Source: Chlamydomonas reinhardtii (taxonomy: Eukaryota > Chlorophyta > Chlorophyceae > Chlamydomonadales > Chlamydomonadaceae). From it: a stretch of DNA of 64,000 nucleotides. Positions 1 through 10,783 of the stretch are shown one piece after another. The notes under the pieces are model-generated. The model did not search any database. It saw nothing but the letters and a program-made list of their open reading frames with translations, and had not been told where the DNA came from. The DNA is taken from NCBI RefSeq assembly GCF_000002595.2, contig NC_057010.1, forward strand, positions 4,077,764 to 4,141,763, read 5' to 3'. Position numbers and translations under genes: made by a program. Position 1 is the first letter of the stretch, and each line of letters opens with the position of its first letter.

Positions 1-3000
1 CATGAGCTGGGGTGAGTGCGCCGCATGCCGCGCCCAGCGGGAAACCACAGCGGAGACTATGTACCTGCTTGCGAGCTGGTTTGGCACCGCTTGCAGTGCC
101 CTGCGCTCGTATTGAACCAGCAATAATTTTGTCCAACCTGCCGCTCGCAGACTTCGGCATCATCTCCACGCGCGGCCTGCCCGTGGACGCGCTGTTTGAG
201 GACGTGAACATCCTGGACACCAAGCACAGCGGCATCACCATGCTGCGCGTGGGCGGCTTCACCGAGCAGGCGGAGCTCACCTGGAACCGCGGCGTCCTGG
301 CTGGCCAGGCCGGCCCCGAGGTGTGCAGCGCCTGCACCACGCTGGGCCAGAGCAGCTGCCCGCCCAAGTTCAGCAGCCAGTCGTACAACAAGGCGCTGCC
401 CTTCACGCCCGCCGTGGGCCTGCAGTCTGCCATGTTTGCGCTGGGCTTCACCATCGGCCCCGAGAAGAAGCCCTACGACAAGCCCATGGGCTACTCCATC
501 GTGCACGGCATGTTCAACATCAGCGGCGTCACCATTGCCGACTTCAATGGCCCCGCCGGCTGCGGCGGCCAGCAGGCCTTCGCGCTGGCCAACCATCCGG
601 AGTCGCCTGAGGCATTCTACCCGCACCTGTTCAGCGGCATGAACGTGATCAACGTGCCCACCGGCCTCAGCCAGGGCATGTTCTTCCACACGCCGCCCGA
701 CCCGGCCTGGCGCAACGAGGCCGACTGCGGTGAGGCCAGCTTCACCCGCCCCGACGGCACAGTCATCCCGCTCAACTGCGCTGGCCCCGCCCACGCCTAC
801 TGGCGCGACCTGGACGGCAGCCTCATCGGCGGCGGCGACCCCTCCGCCAAGGGCACCATCAGCGGCATCTACAAGCCCGGCCCGCGCGTGTTCGCCTTTG
901 ACCAGGGCACGCCCGTCACCCCCGGCGCCTGCACCTTCTCCTCCGCCATCAACTCGTACCGCTGCGCCTACAACTCCAGCAGCTTTGACGGCACAGTGCT
1001 GGACGTGCGCAACAAGCCCAACCCGGTGCCTTCCGCCGGCATCTGGGGCGACCCGCAGCACTTCGTGCTCGAGTCGCGCGACGCCGACTCCGAGGACCGC
1101 AACTTTGGCCCCGTGTTCTTCAACGTCAGCGGCGCCATTGACGTGGTGACCGCCGCCATGGACCACGGCTGGTGCTTCGCCTACACCTGCCAGAAGCGCC
1201 TGTCCACCTTCTGGACGCACCTGCCGGCCGGCCAGACCGCCTACGTCAACTTCACCGGCACGCCGTCCCAGAACTTCCGCCTGTGGTGGCCCTACGCCGA
1301 CGCCGATTCGGAGATCGTGCTGGTGATCAACATGCTGTACACGCTCAACCGCCGCTTCGTGTACCTGCCCTCGGGCCAGGGCCTGCCGGTGTCGGGCCGC
1401 ATCTCGGCCCAGACCGCGCCCGTCAAGGTCGGCGACGGCAGCGGCCACGGCGCCTACTTCTGGGACCAGGACAACACACTGTTGTACGTCAAGATGAAGG
1501 GCGGCAAGCGGCTGGAGATCCGCACCGAGTCGGCCGTGCTCATCCAGCAGTCGTTCGCGCTGACGGTGGACCAGTTCTACAGCGTGCAGGCGCTGTTCCT
1601 CACCAGCCTGGCCTCCGCCATGAACATCAGCACCGACCGCATCTACATTGCCAAGGTGGTGCCCGGCTCCGCCGTCGTCACCACTGCCATTGGGCCGCAG
1701 GCCTCCACCGCAGTGGACTTGCCAGAGCCCAACCTGGCGGCGGCGTCCGACCCCAGCGACGGCCCGGCGGACCCCAACGCCGTGCCCGTCAGTGCCGGCC
1801 CGGCCGCGCCCATCCCCGACACCAGCAGCGACGTGAAGACGGACCTGGTGAACGCCGTGAAGTCGTACATGGCCGTGGTCAGCGGCCCCAACGCCGCCAC
1901 CTCCCTCGGCGGCATCACGCCGCTGGGCGCGCCGGTTCTGGACACGTCCGCGCTGTCGGTTGTGGACTCCACCCTGGCCCAGGACGTGGTCGGCCAGTTG
2001 GCCCAACTTGGCATCACTGTCCCCGTCAGCACTGGTGGCAGCACCGGTGGCAGCACTGGCGGCAGCACTGGTGGCAGCACTGGTGGCAGCACTGGTGGCA
2101 GCACTGGCGGCAGCACCGGGGACAATGGCAGCTCCACCCCCACAGCTAGCCCCGTCCCCACGCCGACGCCCACGCCGACGCCCACGCCGTCGCCCACCAC
2201 TGGCGACACCACCACCACCGACACCACCACCGACCCCAACAAGAACGGCAACGGCAACAACGGCAGCAACAACAACAGCGGCGGCGGCAGCGGCTCCGGC
2301 GCTGACAGCGGCACTGGCACCTCGCCCGCGCCCGGCACCGGCGCCGGCGCCAGCACCACCGGCTCCAACAGCAGCGGCCCGTCCGACCAGACCATCATCA
2401 CCATTGTGGTGGCCGTGGTGGGCGGCTGCATCCTGGCCGGCACCGTGGCCGTCGCCGCCGTTATGGCCTCACGCCGCGCCGCCGCCAAGCGCCGCCGCGA
2501 GGAGGCCGGCCTGCCCGGCGCCTCGCCCTCCGCCACCAACGCGCGCCGCAGCTTCACCGCCATGGACAACGTGGCCGGCTCGCCTAGCGGCACGCCGCTG
2601 TTCATCCGCAGCAGCGCCGCCGGCCCCGGCGGCAGCCACAGCAGCGGCCACAGTGGCCGCGAGGCCTTCACAATCACCAACGCCGCCTACGAGGCCCCCG
2701 CGGAGCGCAAGGCGCGCCTCAGCCAGATGGGCCAGCCCGCGCTGGATGAGATGGAGGTGGACAGCGACGGCAACCCGGTGTCGCCGGCCGCCCACTCCCG
2801 CGCCGCCGTCCTGGCCGCCGCGCCCGGCGTGCGCCCCGGCTCCCGCCCAGCCAGCGCCGGCGGCTCTCGCCCAGGCACGCCCGGTGGCCCGCCGCGCATT
2901 GACGCCAGCGGCACCACGCCGCGCGTGTCGCAGTCGGGCTCCCTGGCCGCAGGCTACAACGTCAACCCCGCCGAGGTCATCCGCCCGCTGGTGTCGCCGC

Positions 3001-4091
3001 ACGTGCACCCGCGCTCGCAGCCCATCAACTCGCTGCCGCCGCTGCCGCCGCCGCTGGGCCCCATCACCGGTCCCGACGGTTCCGCCGACGTGGGCCCGGC
3101 GCTGGCCGGCGGCGCCCGCGCCAAGTCGCCCGCCAGCCTGGGCCGCAACGACAGCCTCAGCCGCAACAGCGCGCCCAACCCCTCCTTCAAGGACCTGGCC
3201 ACGCACCTGGGCGCCGAGGCCGGCTCGCACCCCTTCGCCGCCGGCGCCGGCGGCGTGGAGCACAGCACGCACAGCGCCTCGTCCGGCCGCCGCGTGTCGC
3301 AGTTGGAGGGCCTGACCCGCACCGCGGTCGCAGACCCGCGCGTCACGCCCAACCGCCCCCACAAGCTGCCTGCCATTGAGAGCGCCGCGGCGTTTGCCGC
3401 CACCGGCGGCTCGGCCGGCGGCGGCGCTGTCATGTCCGCCGCCGGCACCGGCGCCGCCATGACCGCGGCCAGCCCGCGCGGCAGTGGCGCCGCCAGCCCC
3501 TCGAACGCGCCCGCCTCGCCGGCCCGCGCGGCTGGCGCCGCCGCCTCGCCGCCTGTCACGCCCTCGGCCGTGGCGGTGGAGAGCACCAACGAGGTCGTCA
3601 ACATCCACCGCACCCTGGAGACCATGGAGTCCTTCATGCCCGCCCGCCGCGCTGCGCGCGCCAGCACCGGCACCGTCGGCATGGGTGCCGCCAGCGGCGC
3701 GCCGGGCTCGCCCTCGCTGATGCCCAACCGCGGCACCAGCATGATCGCCGGCCCCGACTCGCGCGGCCGCTCCGCGGCTGACTTGGGCGCCCGCCCGCCC
3801 TCCGCCGGCACCGGCGCCGGAGCTGAGCAGCCGCCCTCGCGCCCGCGCACCTCCGCTGCCGCGCCCGAGGGCGGGCACGCCATGATGCTGCCCGGCGGCA
3901 TGGCTGAGTTTGCGGCGTCGCCGTCGCTGCTGCGCAGTGACGTGGCGGCGCTGATTGTGGGCGGCGGCCTCGCGGGCGGCCACGAGGTGGCGGGCGAGGA
4001 GGCAGAGGACTCGCCGGCGGCGGGGCGCGCCGCTGCGCGCTCGCCGGCTGGCCTGCACTCGGACAGCATGCGCCAGCGCCACGCCAACTAA
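1..4091 (+). CDS. PKHD1/fibrocystin-like membrane protein, C-terminal part (5' truncated by window)
   Basis: The gene enters from the left. A short exon end (1-11) meets a GTGAGT donor at 12. The last exon runs from 97 or 151 (both acceptors keep phase; 151 gives MSWDFGIIST) to the TAA at 4089-4091. The extracellular part, to about 1720, carries the cysteine-rich, WxRDLDGSLIG-type segment that I associate with the C-terminal ectodomain of fibrocystin/PKHD1L1 proteins. A Gly-Ser-Thr repeat and a PT-rich stalk follow (about 2029-2230). One transmembrane helix lies at about 2391-2466 (IITIVVAVVGGCILAG...), followed by the basic stop-transfer SRRAAAKRRREEAG. The cytoplasmic tail of about 540 residues is Ala/Pro/Ser/Gly-rich and without a recognised domain. 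The likely product is a type I surface or flagellar membrane protein. The family call is by sequence feel; G8/IPT domains would lie upstream, outside the window. Confidence 0.72.
2029..2118 (+). repeat. Coding 12-base tandem repeat (Gly-Gly-Ser-Thr)
   Basis: About seven head-to-tail copies of a 12-base unit encode repeated GGST. They form a flexible stalk between the folded ectodomain and the transmembrane helix of the PKHD1-like protein. Unit changes are mostly synonymous (GGT/GGC). Confidence 0.85.
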
Positions 4092-5342
4092 GCGGATGTG
4101 GGCAGGCGGGAGTGCCGTGAGAAAGGAAACACGTGGGCAGTCTGTGTGATTTGATTACTTGAGCTTGGACAGTGTGTGACGAGATCGTGCAGGTTGTGGA
4201 GGAGAAGCGGACGGACAGTACAAGTGGCATGGCCGGGCGCGCAACACGCAACGGAGCAGGCAGGGATAGGAGCCTCGGCTGCTGCCAGTCGATGGACAAG
4301 TGGACTGTACAGCTAATTCTTGAGATTGAGGGTTGCGCAATTTACCAGGGCAGGGGGCGGTATATTTTTTGGCGATATGCTTTGTTACTACGGCTCCGAA
4401 AGCTAGGCGAAGCCCCGGCCTTCCGGAAGGTAGGGCTACAGCGGCGTGGCGCCTGTGATTCCGCCCGCAGCCTTGTGCGGGAACAAATCACGTCTGTGCA
4501 CCGTACATATGCTGATGCTCCGCATGCACGATTGTTTGCCCATTGGTAGTGACCTTGAGATGTACACGGATTACAGTTGAGCGTTGTGTGTTATTGTGTT
4601 GCGTGTTTTGTCCGGGGCCGCAACCAGGCCTTGCCGTGACCGTATAAGAGTAGCCGGACACCGATTGCTGAAATACTGCTTGACGTGACGGTCGTAGAAA
4701 GGATTGTAGACGGTAAAGGCTAATCAATTAAAGATGCCTGCCATCTCGGGCTGCCGGCGTGTGGCGCATGGCGTCCTCGATGGCAGGCGGGCCAGAGTTA
4801 CACCGTGGCAGCTGTGTTTGTGACTTTGCATGCGGTGATGTAGTTCGGGACAAACAAAGATTCCGTTGTGCGGCACGCATTTGCGCAGCCCAAGTGCGCT
4901 TTGCACCGCAACAGGAACTGGAACTTGGTGCGCACATTCAGTGAAGAACAGTCCGCGCGTGCATGTGGTTGAGGTGCAATATCGCTGTGGAACACCAGCG
5001 TGCCCGACAGAACCATCAAGCTCATGTCCGTGATGACTCTGATTTTCGCACCGCACGCAGCTGAAATTGATTGCGGCGTGTGTGTGCTTGATATTATGTG
5101 GGGCTCGGCTGCAGGTCGTGCTGGTCAGGGTCGTGGCGTGCTGGTCAGGGGTCGTGGCAAGGGCTCGTGTTCGCGTGCAGGCGACACACGCGGCCTGCTC
5201 CGGCTCGCCGCCGGCAGTGGAAACACCGCCTCGGAAGCACAGCGCGGACCTGAGAAGCACCTTATTAAGTGTGTGTGTATGAAAGGACGTCAAGTGAGCG
5301 CCTGAAAGTTAACGGCGCGCCCATTCAAAATAAATGCTGTAA
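4092..5342 (+). other. Probable 3' UTR of the PKHD1-like gene
   Basis: This 1.25 kb stretch follows the TAA stop. It contains no convincing exon on either strand, and the first TGTAA on the plus strand is at its very end. The short open frames here lack coding composition or family resemblance. Confidence 0.55.
5338..5342 (+). terminator. Poly(A) signal TGTAA of the PKHD1-like gene
   Basis: This is the first TGTAA after the stop at 4091, about 1.25 kb away. TGTAA is the usual poly(A) signal in Chlamydomonas. Confidence 0.6.
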
Positions 5343-5507
5343 GACGTCATGTGGGTTGCTTTGTCTCCTCTCCTTCTGCAGCTGTTTTGGGTGTGCATGA
5401 GATTCAGCTTCACCAGCCCTCATCAAGGCAGCAAGCTAGCTGCTGACAGACTGTCACAGGGGCACAGCTGACAGCATTGGCCCAACATGAACTCGCACTC
5501 CTTCCTG

Positions 5508-5512
5508 TTACA
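5508..5512 (-). terminator. Poly(A) signal TGTAA of the ZCCHC8-like gene
   Basis: TTACA on the plus strand reads TGTAA on the minus strand, about 190 bases after the stop at 5704. It faces the plus-strand signal at 5338, as expected for a convergent pair. Confidence 0.65.
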
Positions 5513-5703
5513 TGCCATGCTTCGGCAGGGTCCGGGGCTTTGGGGCTGCAAACCAGATCTTCCAGGCAGGCCGGCAGCCCTGCACAGACCGTCTCTTTTG
5601 CGGTATACTTGCATGCACAGCGCCTGGGCCAAAGCACACCCATATCAGCCGCCCATTACGCATTTACGCACCCCTGCCTACAACCGATCGGGGCCGCGAA
5701 TGG

Positions 5704-8700
5704 TTACCGCATACCACGAAACACGAACATGCCAGGCCCTTGTTCCTGCTGCATGAACAGTGCGCCGACGCCACCGCCGAAATACGGCTGCCCTGCCATA
5801 CCTTGCTGCTGCTGCATGACCATTTGCTGGAACAGATACTGCTGTTGCTGGTGTTGCATTTGCTGTTGCAGCATGTGCTGCTGTTGCTGCTGCAACTGCA
5901 TCTGCTGCTGCCGTTGCTGCTGCAGCATCGCGTCGAACTGCTGCTGCTGTAGAGCGAAGGATGCCTGCTGCTGCGGCGTAAGATGCTGCTGCTGTTGCTG
6001 TTGCTGCTGCGGAGACTGCTGGTTCACGAGGCCGCCATTGCCCAGACCCATGGACCCACCCTGCATTCCGCCCTGCCGCGACACATCCTGGGGCTGCTGC
6101 TCCTGCGGCGGTGGCGGCCCGTGCGCTGGCCCCTGGACTTGCAGCGGCACATGCCCGGCACTGTACTGCGGTCCTTGGCTGTGGCCCCGCTGTTGCTGTT
6201 CTTGCTGGTGGGAATGGTTGCTCTGCTGCTGCTGCTGCTGCTGCTGCGGCGGCTTACCCTGGCTGTGCCGCCAATCCTGCGAGTGCTGGTGCTGCAGGCT
6301 GTGATGCAGGACACCGTGCGCGTGCTGGTGAGGTGCGGGGCCTTGTGCGCCAGCATCTCCGTGAGGCGCACCCGGATCCGATGCTGCGTGGCTGCCAGGC
6401 TGTTGCCCGCTGCTGCTGCCACCGGCGCTGCCGACGCCGCCGCCATCCCGACTGACGCCCGCCCTTGCAGCAGCTGCAGGGCCGGGCGGGCCCCAGCGGC
6501 CCCGCTTAGCAGCCCTTGACTCGCCTTCCGCTCCCGCCCCTTCAGCCGCCTCCCTGCCGCCTGCGTCCCGACCTCTCCACCCCTCCTCCATCGGGTGCTC
6601 CGCGGCGTCCTGCTCGCCGGCAATCGGGCGCCTCGGCACCAGTGGGCCAACGGCCGCCGCGACTGCCGCCTGGACCCGCTGGGCGTTTGCGAGGGCGCGA
6701 GCCCACGCCGCCTTGACGCGCATCCGGACGGCCCCTGGCGGCGGCGCGTTGAGACCTGGGAACAGCACCAGGCGCGGCTCTGACGGCAGCAGCATGTCGA
6801 CGGGTTCTAAGGGCGGCGGCGGCGGGCCAGGCGACGGCGGCGCCGCCAGGTCTTCGCGGTCTGGCTCGGCTTCGTTGGATGCTCCTTGCCCGACTGCTGG
6901 CTGCTCGGCTGGCTGTCCTGCCTGTGATGGTGACGGCAATGGTGGTGCTCCCGCCTCTGCTGCGTCATGGTCCCGGGGGTTGTCGCAAGTCGCTCCTTCT
7001 GCCCGCGCAGGCCCCGTAGCCCCGTCTGAGCTCCCGTGCTCCTGCATCTGCTGCATGGAAGCTGCGCCGCCGCCTGACACGCCGTTGCCATTGCTAGTGG
7101 CGCCGGCGTCCGCGGCACTGGCCGTGTGGGTGCCCAGCAGCGCATCGCCCAGAGCCGCCAGGGCGCCCGTACAGACCAGTGCCTCCAGCGCAGCCCGCAA
7201 GCTGCACCTCTCGCCGCGCGACATCTCACCGCTCGGCCCCGCACCCACTGACCCGTCGCTGCCCCCAGCCGGCTCCGAAGCCACGTCCATCACGGCGCCG
7301 CCGTGAGCTTGCCCCACCTCGTCCGCAGCCGCCTGCGGTTCTGCAACGTCGCCTGCCATGGCCGCCTCCGCCACAGCCACTGCTGCCGCCGCTGCTGCGG
7401 TCACAGCCACAGTGGCGGCCGCGGACAATCGCGCCGCCTCACGCACCTGCTCCCCCTGCTCCCGTGCCGCCGCGCCCGACGGCGCCTCCGCCTCCGCAAC
7501 CTCCTCCTCCTGCTCCTCCACATCCTCATCCTCCTCCGCCTGATCCCCTGGCATGGGCAGTGCCTCCCCGTCCGCGCCGTACACACGGATGCCCGCGGCG
7601 CCGCCGCCGCGCCCGGCGGCGCGCTCCGCCGCTGCTACAGCCGCCGCCACCCGCACCGAATCGCAGTAGCTAGGGGGGAGGCCGTACAAAGCCATGGCTG
7701 TGAGCCAGGGCGGCGGGTCCAGCGGCGACGCAAGGCCCAGCGCCGCCGCTAGCGCCTTGGAGAGCACGCCCGGCCGGACGCCGGGCGGCGCCGTCTTGAG
7801 CGGTCTGTCGCTCCAACCCGGGGCTGTGGGGCCGCCAGCGTCGGCGTCGGTGCCTGTTCCAATGCCAGTGCCGGTGCCGGCGGTGTCAGGGGCCAACGTG
7901 GTGCTGGGCGGCTGCGCGGCGTCCTCCTCTGGCAGCAGCTCTGCCGTAAAGTACCTGCATGCCATACCGTACATGCATGCACGGAAAGCGAGGGAGCAAA
8001 GCGGAGGAGGAATGCGGAGCGCTTTCTGGATGATAGATAACATGAGGAAGTGGGCGGCAGCGCAGCAACACGGTATGGACAGTGGCGTGTGCAGCCGTCA
8101 TGTATGCGGTAGCTGCCATGCCGTGTCTGCAGCCAGCCCGCACCTGTTGTGTGCGGAGCCGCGCTCCCGGGCGCCCCCGCCGCCGCCCTGCCTCTGCTGC
8201 CTCGTGGCTGCCCGCGCCACCCGCGCCGCCTCCCGCGCCTCCTCCTGCGCCGCGCGCGTCTCGGCGGCAGCGCGGCGGTTGAGGTCCACGGCCGCCTGGT
8301 TGCGCGGCCGGAAGCAGGTTTGAATGTCGTGGCCGTAGGACCCACAGTTCCAACACCTTCAGGGATAGAGAGCACGGCATGTTGCAGGTGCCGTGCTTAG
8401 CAACACCCACGGTCTAGTAGGCGCGTTGGCACTTGGCAGCCAGGGGGGTAGCCCCTCACGCGCGGACAGCAAGGAGCATGGCTGCACGGAGAGATGCGGC
8501 TCTATTACCTGCTCAGCAGGAAGTTATACTGCGGTTTGAGCGCCTGCAAGCCGCCATCACCACCACCGCCGTTTGTCGCGTGGGCACCGTTCGAGCGCTG
8601 CCGCTTCTGCGGCCGCCCGCCGCCCCCGCCGCCCGCCGCCCCGCCACCGCAAAAGGCGCCTCCTGCCTCTGGCCGCGGCGCCAAAGGCACACCGCTTGGC

Positions 8701-10335
8701 GACAGAAGCACTGGGCGCACCGGACCCATCACCTTGGCCAGCAGCTCCTTTGGAAGCTCCCCAGCCGCCTCCGCGGCAGCCGCATCCTCCGCCGCCGCCT
8801 CTCCAGCCGTTTGTACAGCCCCTTCCCCACGCGTGCCGCTGTCACGGCGCCAGGACATCTGCTGCCCGCCCGCCAGAGGAATCCCAGGCGCGGCCGCGGG
8901 CGCTGCGCCGCCCGGCGCCCTCGCGGAAGCCCCCCCGCGACTGGCGGGGTCTGGAGCTCTGGACCCGCCCGCCCGTACTGCCTGGAGACTGGCGCCGCCG
9001 TCCGCGTCACTGGCGGCCGGCAAGACGGCGGTCAGTGGCGCGGGGGCGGTGTCCACCGGCACTGAAGACGCGGCCAGGCCCACACCCAGCTTGAGCGGCA
9101 TGACGCGAAGCCTGTGAAACCACCAGTTCGGCAGCAGGCAGTTCAGTCGGTTGGTGCAATTGCGCACACGCGGCAGTTATATAGCTTCCTTGCCTCCGCA
9201 GCAGGAGCCCAAGCCCAAGCTCTGGCCCAACCATTTCCGCAGACCTGCACACCCAGAGGCAAGCGCGATCGCGTGTTGTTACGCCCATGCACGCACGCGC
9301 ACCTGTCGTATGCGGGCGTGTTGTTGGCCCGCTCGAAGGCGGTATTGAAGTTGGCGGCCTCGGCCATGGCGCGAGCCCGTTGCAGCAGCCTCTCCGTGTG
9401 GTTGGGCTGCTGCGCACCTGCAGCTGCAGCGGGCGCCGGGCTCGGCGCCGCAGGAACTGTCGGTGGCGGCCGGCCTGAGGGTTGTGCAGCGGCGGCCGCC
9501 GCCGCCGCCGCCGCTGTTGCTAGCCTGTTGCAGCCGCCCGCGTCGATGCCACTCCCGCCAGCCGCCGCGTCCGTGTCCGACTGATCCAATGCCGGAGTGA
9601 TAACTCTCCGGCGTTTATGCCCCGCTGTCCGCGCCGTCGCTGCCGCTGCAGGCTGGGCGTGGCAGCGCAACTTGTCCTCCCAGCTCGACATGCCCGCTCC
9701 GTCACCGTTACCGCCGCCGCCGCTGCTGCTGTTTGCGGCATCGCTGCGGCATTGCTGGGTTGGGGACGGCCCAAGCGTCATACCCAATTCTCCCGACCAC
9801 CACACCCAGCCTGGCTGCCCGGGTGCCGCGTTCTCGTAGTGCTTGGCCTGACGCTTGGCCCAGTCAAACAGAAGCGCCTCCAGCTCCTGCTTCGCTTGAC
9901 TGCAGTCCGTGTCAGTTAACAAGGTACCGTGTCAATTGCATGGTAACAAGATAACAAAGATAACAATGACACCATGCATGCATGTGCTTCAATGCTGCTG
10001 CATCGGCATGATCCTTACTTGGGAATGTTGACGAGGCGGACGGTGAGGTGTGGGTTCGCAGCAGGGGCGTCCAGTGGTAGGGTTGCAGCAGTCACGCCGC
10101 CGCCGCCGCTACCGCCCGTTGCAGCTGCTGTGGCGTCCATTCCCAAGCCCGCAACCCCCGCCTGCTGTTCATGTAGATCTCGTTCGGAGGCTCTGCCGCC
10201 GTCCTCTGGTGTGTAACTGTGACCGGGCCGTGCCGGTTTGCGAGTGTCTGCGACCCCCACGATGTGCAGCTCCAGCTCAGGGCTACGTGGCGGGGTACAC
10301 CCGAGCCCGGGCGGCATCGCAACGTCTACGCCCAT
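5704..10335 (-). CDS. ZCCHC8-like zinc-knuckle and PSP-domain protein
   Basis: Five exons (minus strand): 10335-10019, 9899-9303, 9111-8509, 8356-8144 and 7954-5704, all in phase, about 1326 residues. The N-terminal part has the segment PHLTVRLVNIPNQAKQELEA. Exon 4 holds a CCHC zinc knuckle, CWNCGSYGHDIQTC (CX2CX4HX4C), followed by a basic helix. Exon 5 opens with RYFTAELLPEE and then a PSP domain (RPGVLSKALAAALGL...PPPWLTAMALYGLPPSY). Knuckle plus PSP in this order is typical of ZCCHC8, the scaffold of the nuclear exosome targeting (NEXT) complex, and of its plant homologues. The rest is low complexity, ending in a Gln-rich tail (about 5780-6260). The start at 10335 is the first ATG after an in-frame stop; a further upstream exon cannot be excluded. 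Role inferred: nuclear RNA surveillance. Confidence 0.8.
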
Positions 10336-10783
10336 GGTGTTACGTCTGTCTCTGGACCGCCTCGAAGGCTTCGTGAGGAATCATCGCCGGCATTCCGGCT
10401 GACCAGTCAAAACTCAGATAGGATCGGCTTCGTGTTACAAGTTTCTGGATGGTGTGCTATTGCATGATACGTGCTACCTGAAACTGCATAGTCAAGGGTG
10501 CAGAAGGGTTGCATGGCCTCATGCAGCGCACAAGTTCTTTTGTGTCTCGGAGCTTCTGTGTGACACTATCGTATTGCTATCGCTGCGATAACCTAGACAG
10601 TTTTAACTTTGTTGTTCTCCTGCAACCCCTTGAAAAGCAGCTGCTTGCCGCGCTTCGCGACTACCAACTCTATGTTGCCCTGTTAAACGAATGGTCCCCC
10701 GCCTCGTTGAGTTTCGCCCTTGCGCTCCTCGGCCGTGGCCCTGAGAGATCGATCGGGACAAGCGAACCCCGCCTGAGCGCAGC
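10336..10783. promoter_or_regulatory. Shared 5' region of divergent ZCCHC8-like and carrier genes
   Basis: 448 bases separate two divergent start codons (10335 minus, 10784 plus). The stretch must hold both 5' UTRs and promoters. I see no clear TATA box or recognised motif. Confidence 0.5.

Noticed and set aside
12-14. GTG start codon for the first gene
   Set aside because: This GTG is the start of a GTGAGT splice donor. The gene begins upstream of the window.
57-2006. 649-residue open frame on the minus strand
   Set aside because: It is antisense to the PKHD1-like coding sequence. GC-rich third positions keep the opposite frame open, and its composition (His/Gly/Ala/Arg) has no family resemblance.
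1643-3315. Long alternative frames over the PKHD1-like stalk and tail
   Set aside because: They are Pro/Ala/Arg translations of GC-rich codons in the wrong frame. The frame with the transmembrane helix is the supported one.
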